A DNA stretch of 64,000 nt from Nocardia flavorosea (GTDB lineage Bacteria > Actinomycetota > Actinomycetes > Mycobacteriales > Mycobacteriaceae). The stretch covers positions 248,001-312,000 of the forward strand of contig NZ_JADLQL010000007.1 in NCBI RefSeq assembly GCF_015477805.1. The letters run 5' to 3'. The translations under genes and the position numbers were made by a program. Each line of letters starts with the position of its first letter. Positions within the stretch are counted from its first letter, which is position 1. Of the stretch, positions 17,077 through 25,287 are shown one piece after another. The notes under the pieces are model-generated. The model saw only the letters and a program-made list of their open reading frames with translations, was not told where the DNA came from and ran no database searches.

Positions 17077-18135
17077 GTGACAACGAACACCGGAACAGAC
17101 GAAGTGACCGCGATGGAAGCGGAGTTCGATCCCGCCGCCCATGCGGCCGCTATGGTCGGTCACCACTACCGCGTCGACGACTACTACGAGGTCGGCCGCG
17201 AGAAGGTCCGTGAGTACGCCCGCGCTGTACAGGACAGCCACCCGGTGCACTGGGACGAAGATATCGCGCTGGAGTACGGCTACGACGGTCTGGTCGCGCC
17301 GCTGACCTTCATCTCCCTGGTCGGCATCCTGGCTCAGCGCAAACTCTTCGAGACAGTCGTCACCGGTTACGACCTGAGCCAGATCATGCAAACCGATCAG
17401 ATCCTGGAATTCCACCGCCCGATCCTGGTGGGCGACCGGTTGACCTGCGATGTCTACCTGCATTCTTTCCGTCAGGCCTTCGGCGGCGACATCATCGTCA
17501 CCAAGAACATCGTCACCGATCAGCACGACGAGGTGGTGCTCACCACCTACACCACCCTGGTCGGGCGCAGCGGCGGGGATATCGACCCCAACCTCAACGA
17601 GGCCGTACGCAAGGTCCTGATGCACGGCATGGAAGCGTCCATGCCCGATCACACGCCACGTTCGCATCCCGCGCCACCGGCGCCGGCGGCGCAGAGCGCC
17701 GTGCCCACCCGGTTCGCGCGCTCGTTCGACGATGTCTCCGTCGGCGAGGAACTGCCCGTCCGGACGGTGCGGCTGACGCGCGGTGATCTCGTGAACTACG
17801 CCGGTGTCTCCGGCGATGCCAACCCCATCCACTGGAGCGACGAGGTCGTGAAGCTGGTGGATCTGGAGACCTGTGTCGGTCACGGCATGCTCTCCATGGG
17901 CCTGGGTGGCGGATTCGTCACATCCTGGCTGGGTGATCCCGGCGCGGTGAAGGAGTACAACGTCCGGTTCACCAGCCCGGTCTTCGTGAGTGCGACCGAA
18001 CCGGCCGAGGTCGAATTCAGCGGCAAGATCAAATCCGTTGATCCGGAAACCCGCACCGCGGTGATCGCCATCGTTGCCAAATCCGGTGGCCGCAAGATTT
18101 TCGGCCGGGCCACAGCAACCGTCCAGTTGTCCTGA
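17077..18135 (+). CDS. Fused (3R)-hydroxyacyl-ACP dehydratase HadA–HadB
   Basis: This 352-residue enzyme dehydrates beta-hydroxyacyl-ACP in the FAS-II cycle that builds meromycolic chains. Residues about 15–185 match HadA, with one hot-dog domain (YEVGREKVREYARAVQDSHP, FHRPILVGDRL). After a Pro/Ala linker, residues 212–352 match HadB with the hydratase-2 catalytic dyad in GDANPIHW (Asp247, His252). In mycobacteria hadA and hadB are separate overlapping genes; fused forms are known in related genera. No hadC follows. The GTG 17077 start has TACAGT six bases upstream, the leaderless spacing; ATG 17113 is an alternative. Confidence 0.92.
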   Translation: MTTNTGTDEVTAMEAEFDPAAHAAAMVGHHYRVDDYYEVGREKVREYARAVQDSHPVHWDEDIALEYGYDGLVAPLTFISLVGILAQRKLFETVVTGYDLSQIMQTDQILEFHRPILVGDRLTCDVYLHSFRQAFGGDIIVTKNIVTDQHDEVVLTTYTTLVGRSGGDIDPNLNEAVRKVLMHGMEASMPDHTPRSHPAPPAPAAQSAVPTRFARSFDDVSVGEELPVRTVRLTRGDLVNYAGVSGDANPIHWSDEVVKLVDLETCVGHGMLSMGLGGGFVTSWLGDPGAVKEYNVRFTSPVFVSATEPAEVEFSGKIKSVDPETRTAVIAIVAKSGGRKIFGRATATVQLS

Positions 18136-18414
18136 CCTGGTCGAGCGCCCCGGATTGGCTTCTGCTGGTGGCCGTGCCGTACACTCGGGTTTCTGGGGTC
18201 ACCAGCCGATGCGCGCTGCTCTGCAAGGCTGGTTCCAGGCGGGGTTCTCGAGTATCGGCCGCACCGGCTGAGTAGGCTCGGGGCGTACCGGTCGAACCGG
18301 TCCCGTCGACGGGGCCGGCATCTGCCGGAGCGGCGCGCGTGTTGTGTGACACCAGCGCCGATAATTGAATACCGCAGTGTGGCCGGATGGCACGCAAGTG
18401 TCGTGTTCGGCCGA

Positions 18415-18487
<73 letters not shown>

Positions 18488-18519
18488 CCCTCGATGCCCG
18501 GCGATGAGAGAGGATCGAC

Positions 18520-18885
18520 GTGACCGACGAGCGGGATGACACCGCCGCCGCGCAGCGGCCGAGCGGAAAGCGCTCCGCTCGGCGGGGTCGGTCCGCCACC
18601 TCGGGCGCGTCCGATACCGGTTCGATCGCCACCATCGATCGGCCCGTGCGTAAGGACGAGAAGAAGTCCGGCCGAGCCGATCGGGACCGGTCGCGAAATC
18701 CGTTCAAGCGTTTGTTCAAGTTCCTGCGTGAGGTGATCGCGGAACTGCGGAAGGTTATCTGGCCCAACCGGAAGCAGATGATCACCTATACGACCGTTGT
18801 TCTGGTGTTCGTGGTCTTCATGGTCGCGTTCATCAGCGGGTTGGATCTGGCGTTCATCAAGGGTGTCGACTGGTTGTTCGGCTAG
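18520..18885 (+). CDS. secE: Preprotein translocase subunit SecE
   Basis: This 121-residue protein has a 60-residue charged, probably disordered N-terminus, then the conserved amphipathic segment FKFLREVIAELRKVIWPNRK and one transmembrane helix (VVLVFVVFMVAFISGLDLAF). It stabilises SecY in the translocon. The GTG start has AGAGGA upstream. It is followed by nusG, the universal secE–nusG order. Confidence 0.97.
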   Translation: MTDERDDTAAAQRPSGKRSARRGRSATSGASDTGSIATIDRPVRKDEKKSGRADRDRSRNPFKRLFKFLREVIAELRKVIWPNRKQMITYTTVVLVFVVFMVAFISGLDLAFIKGVDWLFG

Positions 18886-19005
18886 CCAGGCGATATCGGC
18901 GCCGGTGCCCCGATCCGCGCCCGCGGGCCGGATGCCAGACCAGACCGCCGCGCCCGAACCCGGCACGCAGAGGATGCACGTGACGACACAGGAAGCGAGT
19001 GCCCA

Positions 19006-19782
19006 GTGAGCACCCCGGAGAACGACACCACCGACGAGTTCCCGGTCGACGATCAGACGGCCGAGCAGGCCGCTGTACACGTCGAGGAGCCGGCGTCCGA
19101 CGCCGCGCCCGGGGCCGCCGACGAGGCCGCACCTGCCCCCGCCGACGAGGCCGAGCCGGATCCGGTCGAACAGATGAAAGCCGTACTGCGGCGTGCGCCC
19201 GGCGACTGGTATGTCATCCACTCCTATGCCGGCTACGAGAACAAGGTGAAGACCAATCTCGAGACCCGTGTGCAGAACCTGGACCTCGAGGACTACATCT
19301 TCCAGGTCGAGGTGCCTACCGAAGAGGTCACCGAGATCAAGAACGGCCAGCGCAAGAGCGTCAACCGTAAGGTGCTGCCGGGCTACATCCTGGTCCGGAT
19401 GGATCTGAACGACGAGTCCTGGGGCGCGGTGCGTAACACCCCCGGTGTCACCGGATTCGTCGGTGCGACTTCGCGCCCGTCGCCGCTGACCATCAACGAA
19501 GTGGTGAAATTCCTGGTCCCGGCCTCCCAGCAGAAGAAGGCGCCCGCGCCCGCTGCTGCCGCGGCCACTCCCGAAACCGCCGGCGAGACCACGGCCAAAC
19601 CGGCCATCGAGGTCGATTTCGAGGTCGGCGAATCGGTCACGGTGATGGACGGCCCGTTCGCGACGCTGCCCGCCACCATTTCCGAGGTCAATGCCGAACA
19701 GCAGAAGCTCAAGGTGCTGGTCTCGATCTTCGGTCGTGAGACGCCGGTCGAGCTGGAATTCACCAAGGTCGCCAAGATCTAG
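19006..19782 (+). CDS. nusG: Transcription termination/antitermination protein NusG
   Basis: This 258-residue protein has an acidic, Ala-rich N-terminal extension (about 55 residues), then the NGN domain (WYVIHSYAGYENKVKTNLE, LPGYILVRMD, NTPGVTGFVG) and the C-terminal KOW domain (FEVGESVTVMDGPFATLPATI). It links RNA polymerase to Rho or the ribosome. An Ala/Pro-rich linker separates the two domains. The GTG start is 120 bp after secE. Confidence 0.97.
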   Translation: MSTPENDTTDEFPVDDQTAEQAAVHVEEPASDAAPGAADEAAPAPADEAEPDPVEQMKAVLRRAPGDWYVIHSYAGYENKVKTNLETRVQNLDLEDYIFQVEVPTEEVTEIKNGQRKSVNRKVLPGYILVRMDLNDESWGAVRNTPGVTGFVGATSRPSPLTINEVVKFLVPASQQKKAPAPAAAAATPETAGETTAKPAIEVDFEVGESVTVMDGPFATLPATISEVNAEQQKLKVLVSIFGRETPVELEFTKVAKI

Positions 19783-19799
19783 CGGCGGCGCCTGTGCCT

Positions 19800-19821
19800 C
19801 CCGGGGCGGTTGTGCCCCGGG
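19800..19821 (+). terminator. Small hairpin between nusG and rplK
   Basis: An 8-bp GC stem (CCCGGGGC and GCCCCGGG, 6-base loop) follows the nusG stop by 17 bp. It may be a partial terminator or a folding element ahead of rplK. Confidence 0.4.
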
Positions 19822-19868
19822 CCGGACCTTGCAGAGCGCAAGGAACACCACACAACTAGGAAAGAAAG

Positions 19869-20303
19869 ATGCCCCCCAAGAAGAAGAAGCTCGCCGGGAT
19901 CATCAAGCTTCAGATCCAGGCCGGCCAGGCGAATCCGGCCCCGCCGGTAGGCCCGGCGCTCGGTCAGCACGGCGTCAACATCATGGAGTTCTGCAAGGCC
20001 TACAACGCCGCGACCGAATCGCAGCGCGGCAATGTGGTGCCGGTCGAGATCTCGGTGTACGAGGATCGGTCCTTCGACTTCAAGCTGAAGACCCCGCCTG
20101 CCGCCAAGCTGCTGCTCAAGGCCGCCGGTGTGCAGAAGGGTTCGGCCGAGCCGCATCGCAACAAGGTCGCCACAGTGACCATGGACCAGGTGCGCGAGAT
20201 CGCCAAGACCAAGCAGGAAGATCTGAACGCCAACGATATCGATCAGGCGGCCAAGATCATCGCCGGTACCGCCCGCTCGATGGGAATCACCGTCGAAGGC
20301 TGA
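19869..20303 (+). CDS. rplK: 50S ribosomal protein L11
   Basis: This 144-residue protein matches L11 over its full length: the N-terminal [23 protein letters not shown] and the C-terminal rRNA-binding domain with [17 protein letters not shown]. It forms the GTPase-associated centre on 23S rRNA. AGGAAAGAAAG lies just upstream. The stop codon lies inside the first copy of a 75-bp tandem repeat. Confidence 0.98.
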
Positions 20304-20463
20304 GCGTCAGCGCCGGAGGCGGTAGCGCAGCGTAACCGCGTAGGCGTAGCGAAGTCTTCCCTCAGGCGCCGAGGCTGAGCGTCAGCGCCGGAGGCGGTAG
20401 CGCAGCGTAGCCACGTAGGTGTAGCGAAGTCTTCCGCGAGGTGCCGAGGCTGAGCGTCAGCGG
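20297..20463 (+). repeat. 75-bp tandem repeat, 2.2 copies, after rplK
   Basis: AGGCTGAGCGTCAGCG begins at 20297 and recurs at 20372 and 20447, an exact 75-bp period. Copies one and two differ at about seven positions; the third is truncated after 17 bases. Each unit contains a short hairpin (GCTGA, 3-base loop, TCAGC) and GGAGGCGGTAGCGCAGCGTA. The minus strand stays open across the copies, with a 25-residue periodic frame (ADAQP…EDFATPT), but it has no start signal. The block separates rplK from rplA. Confidence 0.85.
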
Positions 20464-20558
20464 CACTGAGGCCGGGATCGTTGTCGATCCAGTATTCGGT
20501 GGGAGGGCCGGCCAGGCCCGGTAACCACGGCTGAACCACAAATAAGGACAGAGAGAAC

Positions 20559-21272
20559 ATGGCAAAACGAAGCAAGGCGTATCTCGCCGCGGCCGAGAAG
20601 GTCGATCGCAGCAAGCTGTACTCCCCGCTGGCCGCCGCGCGGCTGGCCAAGGAGACCTCCACCACCAAGACCGATGCGACCGTCGAGGTCGCCGTGCGGC
20701 TCGGTGTGGACCCCCGTAAGGCCGATCAGATGGTGCGCGGCACGGTGAACCTGCCGCACGGCACCGGTAAAACCGCCCGCGTCATCGTGTTCGCGGCCGG
20801 TGAGAAGGCCGCCGAGGCAGAGGCCGCCGGTGCCGACGCCGTCGGCGCCGAGGATCTGATCGAGCGGATCCAGGGCGGCTGGCTGGACTTCGACGCCGCG
20901 ATCGCCACCCCGGATCAGATGGCCAAGGTCGGCCGGATCGCGCGTGTGCTGGGCCCGCGTGGTCTGATGCCGAACCCGAAGACCGGTACGGTCACCACCG
21001 ATGTGACCAAGGCGGTCGCCGACATCAAGGGTGGCAAGATCAACTTCCGCGTCGACAAGCAGGCCAACCTGCACTTCGTCATCGGCAAGGCGTCCTTCGA
21101 CGACAACAAGCTGGTGGAGAACTACGGTGCCGCGCTGGACGAGATCCTGCGTGCCAAGCCGTCGACGGCCAAGGGGCGTTACGTCAAGAAGGTGACGGTT
21201 TCGACGAACACCGGACCGGGCATCCCGGTGGACCCGAACCGCACCCGCAACCTCCTGGAAGAGGACGCGTAA
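20559..21272 (+). CDS. rplA: 50S ribosomal protein L1
   Basis: This 237-residue protein shows L1 hallmarks: SKAYLAAAEKVDRSKLYSP near the start, the signature VLGPRGLMPNPKTGTV, and GRYVKKVTVSTNTGPGIPVD at the end. It binds 23S rRNA at the L1 stalk. The 255-bp gap to rplK is unusually long for this pair because of the tandem repeat. A strong terminator follows. Confidence 0.98.
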   Translation: MAKRSKAYLAAAEKVDRSKLYSPLAAARLAKETSTTKTDATVEVAVRLGVDPRKADQMVRGTVNLPHGTGKTARVIVFAAGEKAAEAEAAGADAVGAEDLIERIQGGWLDFDAAIATPDQMAKVGRIARVLGPRGLMPNPKTGTVTTDVTKAVADIKGGKINFRVDKQANLHFVIGKASFDDNKLVENYGAALDEILRAKPSTAKGRYVKKVTVSTNTGPGIPVDPNRTRNLLEEDA

Positions 21273-21294
21273 GCGCTTCCGGAATATGGATCCG

Positions 21295-21334
21295 CGAAAC
21301 GGCGGGAGCGTCATCCGACGCTCCCGCCGTTTCG
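21295..21334. terminator. Strong hairpin terminator after rplA
   Basis: A perfect 18-bp stem (21295–21312 with 21317–21334, loop ATCC) begins 22 bp after the rplA stop. GAAAC precedes and GTTTC ends the stem. Confidence 0.85.
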
Positions 21335-21409
21335 TGCATCCCGGGGCCCGGAGGCGACCTCTGCTGCCGGACCGGACTATTTTTGTGCGGCCGGTGGTTG
21401 CCGCACTAT

Positions 21410-21973
21410 GTGACAGTGGTTTTGCTGATCTCCGGGAGTACTCGCGGCGGGTCGACCAATACGGCTGCGCTACGCACAGTGCAGGCCGTGGCGCCGGAGG
21501 GAATCGAGGCGCGCTGGTACGGCGGACTGGCCGAATTACCCGCATTCATACCTGAGGCACCCGAACCCGCCCCACCCGAGGTGCTGCGGCTGCGGGAGCA
21601 TTTGGCGGCAGCGGATGCGGTGCTGTTCTGCACCCCGGAATACGCGGGGACGCTACCGGGCAGCTTGAAGAACCTCTTGGACTGGACTGTGGGTACGGGC
21701 GACCTCAACGCGAAGCCGGCGGCCTGGCTCACCGTCGCCCCGCCCGGTCGTGGTGACGGAGCAGCAGCGACGCTGGCGAGCGTGCTCGGTTACGTCGGTG
21801 CCGAAGTGGACGAGGCGATCTGCACTCGCCTGCCCTTGTCCCGAACCGATATCGGGGGAGACGGTCTCGTCGTCTCGCCGGAATTCCGGGCCGGTGCGAC
21901 CGAAGTGCTGCTCCGCTTGACTGCGCGCCGGCGGGACTCCGGCACCGACAGGCCGGACGCCGCTATCCACTAG
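21410..21973 (+). CDS. NADPH-dependent FMN reductase family protein
   Basis: This 187-residue flavodoxin-like protein has the phosphate loop LLISGSTRGGSTNTAALR and the flavin-contact motif FCTPEYAGTLPGSLKNLLDW, which define the NADPH-dependent FMN/azo reductase family. It probably supplies reduced flavin or reduces quinones or azo compounds. The GTG at 21410 places VTVVLLISGS at the N-terminus as in the family; a TTG at 21383 is an alternative. It interrupts the rplA–rplJ stretch, with its own terminator on one side and the rplJ promoter on the other, so it is probably a separate unit. Confidence 0.85.
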   Translation: MTVVLLISGSTRGGSTNTAALRTVQAVAPEGIEARWYGGLAELPAFIPEAPEPAPPEVLRLREHLAAADAVLFCTPEYAGTLPGSLKNLLDWTVGTGDLNAKPAAWLTVAPPGRGDGAAATLASVLGYVGAEVDEAICTRLPLSRTDIGGDGLVVSPEFRAGATEVLLRLTARRRDSGTDRPDAAIH

Positions 21974-22022
21974 GCCGAAAGGGAGCCGGCACGTCCGGGT
22001 CGAGCCGGGTACCGCAACCGTT

Positions 22023-22052
22023 TTGCCAGATGGGGCAATGTGCGGCTATGCT
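22023..22052 (+). promoter_or_regulatory. Promoter of rplJ–rplL
   Basis: -35 TTGCCA (22023–22028), an 18-bp spacer and -10 TATGCT (22047–22052) match the housekeeping sigma-70 consensus well. Transcription would start near 22059, giving a leader of about 260 nt. Confidence 0.7.
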
Positions 22053-22059
22053 CAACCAG

Positions 22060-22318
22060 GCTGTCGACCAGTTCGACACCACCAATCTGTTCTACCGAAG
22101 ACCGTTGGTCGCCGATTTCGTATGGAATCGGTCGAAGGTCCGGCGAGAGTGCCGGCGGCCCACGCAGGGAGAGTCGAGGCTGGAAGTGAGCACAGATTCG
22201 TTTCTGTGCCGGATTATCTTTCGCGCCCCGGAACGCTCTGCGTCCGGGGCGCTTGTTCTTTCGCCGGCCCCTGATTCGGTAGGGCAATCCCGAACCGACA
22301 TCAGAGAGGAGGCGAAGT
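22060..22318 (+). ncRNA. Ribosomal protein L10 leader (rplJL mRNA leader)
   Basis: The long untranslated region before rplJ fits the known L10 leader class, in which the L10–L7/L12 complex binds its own mRNA and represses it. It contains paired segments and ends with a GC-rich hairpin followed by TTGTTCTTT (22223–22262). The 5' edge is inferred from the promoter, not seen directly. Confidence 0.65.
22223..22262 (+). terminator. Attenuator-like hairpin in the rplJ leader
   Basis: Arms GCGCCCCGGA (22223–22232) and TCCGGGGCGC (22243–22252) form a perfect 10-bp stem with a 10-base loop, followed by a T-rich tail. Its place 57 bp before rplJ suggests conditional termination. Confidence 0.6.
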
Positions 22319-22858
22319 ATGGCGAAACCCGAGAAGGTTACCGCGGTCGCGGAGATCACTGAGCAGTTCAAGGGCTCGACGGCAGCAGTTATCACGGAAT
22401 ACCGTGGCCTGTCCGTCGGTGCCCTCACCGAACTGCGCCGTGCGCTCGGTGCCGACACCACGTACTCCGTCGCCAAGAACACCCTGGTGAAGCGCGCCGC
22501 GGCCGAGGCCGGCGTGGAGGGCCTGGACGACCTGTTCGTCGGGCCCACCGCGATCGCGTTCATCTCCGGTGAGCCCGTCGAGGCGGCCAAGGCGCTCAAG
22601 ACCTTCGCCAAGGATCACAAGGCGCTGGTCATCAAGGGCGGTTACATGGACGGCGCGCCGCTGTCTGTGTCCGAGGTCGAGCGGATCGCCGATCTGGAGT
22701 CCCGCGAGGTTCTGCTGGCCAAGCTGGCCGGTGCCATGAAGGGCAACCTGGCCAAGGCCGCCGGTCTGTTCAACGCTCCCGCTTCGCAGGTGGCCCGCCT
22801 GGCCGCCGCGCTGCAGGAGAAGAAGCAGGCCACCGGCGGCGAAGCCGTCGCAGAGTAA
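22319..22858 (+). CDS. rplJ: 50S ribosomal protein L10
   Basis: This 179-residue protein opens with AKPEKVTAVAEITEQFKGST and contains ITEYRGLSVGALTELRRAL and NTLVKRAAAEAG, the L10 core. The C-terminal helix ASQVARLAAALQEKKQ binds L7/L12 dimers. AGAGAGGAGG lies 6–8 bases before the ATG. It forms an operon with rplL (92-bp gap) and is autoregulated through the leader. Confidence 0.98.
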   Translation: MAKPEKVTAVAEITEQFKGSTAAVITEYRGLSVGALTELRRALGADTTYSVAKNTLVKRAAAEAGVEGLDDLFVGPTAIAFISGEPVEAAKALKTFAKDHKALVIKGGYMDGAPLSVSEVERIADLESREVLLAKLAGAMKGNLAKAAGLFNAPASQVARLAAALQEKKQATGGEAVAE

Positions 22859-22950
22859 TCAGCCGGCGACTCCGCTGAGATCCGCATTTCCCGCGGAACG
22901 GTCGATCCCGGCTCGCCCGCACAGACATTCACTATCGAAAGGAAACAACA

Positions 22951-23334
22951 ATGGCCAACGTTGACGAGCTGCTCGAAACCTTCGGCAACATGACCCTGCT
23001 CGAGCTGTCGGACTTCGTGAAGAAGTTCGAGGAGAAGTTCGAGGTCACCGCCGCCGCTCCGGTCGCCGTCGCGGGCGCTGTCGCGCCGGGCGCTGCCCCG
23101 GCCGAGGCCGCCGAGGAGCAGGACGAGTTCGACGTCATCCTCGAGGGTGCCGGCGATAAGAAGATCCAGGTCATCAAGGTGGTCCGCGAGATCGTCTCCG
23201 GCCTGGGCCTGAAGGAGGCCAAGGACCTCGTCGAGGGCGCCCCGAAGCCGATCCTGGAGAAGGTGGCCAAGGAAGCCGCCGACGCCGCCAAGGAGAAGCT
23301 GGAAGGCGCCGGCGCCAAGGTTTCGGTCAAGTAA
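22951..23334 (+). CDS. rplL: 50S ribosomal protein L7/L12
   Basis: This 127-residue stalk protein has an N-terminal dimerisation domain (VDELLETFGNMTLLELSDFVKKF), an Ala/Pro hinge, and the C-terminal factor-binding domain (VIKVVREIVSGLGLKEAKDL). GAAAGGAAAC precedes the start. A terminator with a T-run follows. Confidence 0.98.
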   Translation: MANVDELLETFGNMTLLELSDFVKKFEEKFEVTAAAPVAVAGAVAPGAAPAEAAEEQDEFDVILEGAGDKKIQVIKVVREIVSGLGLKEAKDLVEGAPKPILEKVAKEAADAAKEKLEGAGAKVSVK

Positions 23335-23372
23335 TTCCGAGCCTGTGTCCACCTAGCGTGGGCCAGGGTCTG

Positions 23373-23410
23373 GCGTGGTGTCACTTCGCTGTCGCCTCCA
23401 GGCCCGGCTT
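23373..23410 (-). repeat. Diverged copy of the GGAGGCG repeat, inverted
   Basis: On the minus strand the segment reads TGGAGGCGACAGCGAAG and then CACCACGCCAG. It aligns with the copy upstream of hadAB at roughly 28 of 34 positions by eye. It lies between rplL and its terminator. Confidence 0.35.
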
Positions 23411-23430
23411 CGCTCGGGTTGTGGCATCAG

Positions 23431-23467
23431 AAATGGGCGGTTCCAGCGGGAGCCGCCCATTTTTTTG
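23431..23467 (+). terminator. Rho-independent terminator after rplL
   Basis: A 14-bp stem (23431–23444 with 23449–23462, one G–T pair, loop AGCG) runs into seven T residues. It closes the rplJL unit. Confidence 0.9.
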
Positions 23468-23647
23468 TTCGCTGGTTAACCGCGATTCTGCGGTGTGGGG
23501 GCCTCCAGCGGTGGTTACTCTTCAGTCAGGTCGGGTGTGTTACCGGGGTCCTATGCGATACAGTGGCCGGATCCACTGTGACGTGACGCACCGCTACCGG
23601 GTCAGCGGTGCAAAGTGGGTAGCTCGCTGAGAAATGTGGAGGTTGGC

Positions 23648-24736
23648 GTGGGCGTCGAGGTCAGGACCGAGGGTGCAACCAAGTCGTTCGGTTCACAGCG
23701 GATTTGGCAGGACGTTTCACTTACCCTGCCTGCCGGTGAGGTCAGCGCGCTGCTGGGCCCGTCGGGTACCGGTAAGTCCGTATTCCTGAAATCGCTGATC
23801 GGCCTGTTACGGCCGGAGCGCGGATCCATTTTCATCGGTGATACCGATATCACCACCTGTTCGAACAAGGAGCTCTACGAGATCCGCAAACTGTTCGGCG
23901 TGCTGTTCCAGGACGGCGCGTTGTTCGGTTCGATGAATCTCTACGACAACGTCGCCTTCCCGCTGCGCGAGCACACCAGAAAGCCCGAATCCGAGATCCG
24001 CAAAATCGTGATGGAGAAGCTGGAACTGACCGGTCTTCTCGGTGCGGAGGGCAAACTGCCCGGCGAGATCTCCGGCGGTATGCGCAAACGCGCCGGTCTG
24101 GCGCGCGCGCTGGTGCTCGATCCGCAGATCATCCTGGTCGACGAGCCGGACTCGGGCCTGGATCCGGTGCGTACCTCCTATCTCAGCCAGCTGCTGATCG
24201 ATATCAACGCCCAGATCGACGCGACTATCTTGATCGTGACGCACAACATCAACCTGGCCCGGACCGTGCCCGACAACATCGGCATGCTCTTCCGTCGGCA
24301 GCTGGTGATGTTCGGGCCCCGTGAAGTGCTGCTCACCAGCGAAGAGCCGGTGGTCAAGCAGTTCCTCAACGGTCGCATGATCGGCCCCATCGGTATGTCC
24401 GAGGAGAAGGACGAAGCCCAGATGGCGCGCGAACAGGCGCTGGTCGACGCGGGCCACCATCACGGCGGCGCCGAAGAGGTCGAGGGCATCATCCCGCAGA
24501 TGAAGGCACAGCCGGGTATGCCGGTACGGCAGGCCGTACAACGGCGGAAGAACCGGGTGCGCGAGATCATGCACACCTTGCCCCATGCCGCGCAGGCCGC
24601 CATCCGCGAATCGCTCGAAGAGAACGACGAGACGATGGTCATGTCCTACAACTCCGGGCAGCAGCTCGGATCGGGTGATCAAGGCAACGATTTCCCGGGT
24701 TCGGACTTCGACACGATGCAGTACCCCAAGGTGTAA
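23648..24736 (+). CDS. mkl: Mce transporter ATPase Mkl/MceG
   Basis: This 362-residue ABC ATPase energises Mce lipid-import systems. Walker A is GPSGTGKSVFLKSL, the Q-loop is VLFQDGALFGSM, the signature is EISGGMRKRAGLARAL and Walker B is IILVDEPDSGLDP. The C-terminal extension (GPIGMSEEKDEAQMAREQAL) is typical of MceG. The GTG at 23648 is preceded by GGAGG with five bases between and matches the family start; an upstream GTG at 23615 has no such site. No mce genes lie nearby, which is normal because one ATPase serves several loci. Confidence 0.93.
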   Translation: MGVEVRTEGATKSFGSQRIWQDVSLTLPAGEVSALLGPSGTGKSVFLKSLIGLLRPERGSIFIGDTDITTCSNKELYEIRKLFGVLFQDGALFGSMNLYDNVAFPLREHTRKPESEIRKIVMEKLELTGLLGAEGKLPGEISGGMRKRAGLARALVLDPQIILVDEPDSGLDPVRTSYLSQLLIDINAQIDATILIVTHNINLARTVPDNIGMLFRRQLVMFGPREVLLTSEEPVVKQFLNGRMIGPIGMSEEKDEAQMAREQALVDAGHHHGGAEEVEGIIPQMKAQPGMPVRQAVQRRKNRVREIMHTLPHAAQAAIRESLEENDETMVMSYNSGQQLGSGDQGNDFPGSDFDTMQYPKV

Positions 24737-24756
24737 CGAGCTCGCTGGCGAGAAGC

Positions 24757-24793
24757 AGCGCGTCGGGTTTCCCACCCGGCGCGCTGTTCGTTT
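24757..24793 (+). terminator. Hairpin terminator after mkl
   Basis: A 12-bp stem (24757–24768 with 24774–24785, one G–T pair, loop TTCCC) is followed by GTTCGTTTG. Confidence 0.75.
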
Positions 24794-25065
24794 GTGGCCG
24801 TCCGCGGGGGCCGCCGGCCCGGGTCCGGCGCCGTTGCCACTGATCTTGTACTGCGCCCGGCAATCCGGCAGACCACCAGGTCGGCACGTGCACTTGACGA
24901 GTTTCGCCGGACCAGTCACGCTATTGGAGGCAGCATCAGTTGCCTCCGTAGTGCACGACCACCCACGCCGAATCGGTTCCTCGGCGGCCCCGGCCGTGGC
25001 CCGGAACGCAGCCAGCGAAACCGGCCCGGCGCGTCAGCCGCGCAGCGGTTCGCGAGGGTGGTACT

Positions 25066-25095
25066 TTGACACCTCCATGTAGGTGGGTGTAGGTT
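25066..25095 (+). promoter_or_regulatory. rpoB promoter
   Basis: -35 TTGACA (25066–25071), an 18-bp spacer and -10 TAGGTT (25090–25095) are close to the SigA consensus. The leader to the rpoB start would be about 185 nt. Confidence 0.75.
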
Positions 25096-25287
25096 TGGAC
25101 GTTGCGCTGGCTGCCTCCTGTCCATACCTTGATCGCACTACGAAAGTCCCACCCTTCCGGTGTTGCTTCCGTTGTTTGCTGTTCGAGTCTCGTTCGGGTC
25201 GTGACCAGCGAGAATCCCAAAATGTAGCAGACAAGCGACGGTCGCGGACCACCACGCGACGCGCGTGAGGTGCTGGAAGGACGCATC

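Larger units (their letters stand above)
24737..25287. other. mkl–rpoB intergenic region
   Basis: This gene-free stretch of about 550 bp holds the mkl terminator and the rpoB promoter with a leader of about 185 nt. Open frames here lack any recognisable domain. Confidence 0.7.

Noticed and set aside
20243..20668. Minus-strand frame through the tandem repeat as a repeat protein
   Set aside because: The 25-residue period follows from a 75-bp DNA repeat. There is no start signal, and half of the frame lies opposite rplA and rplK.
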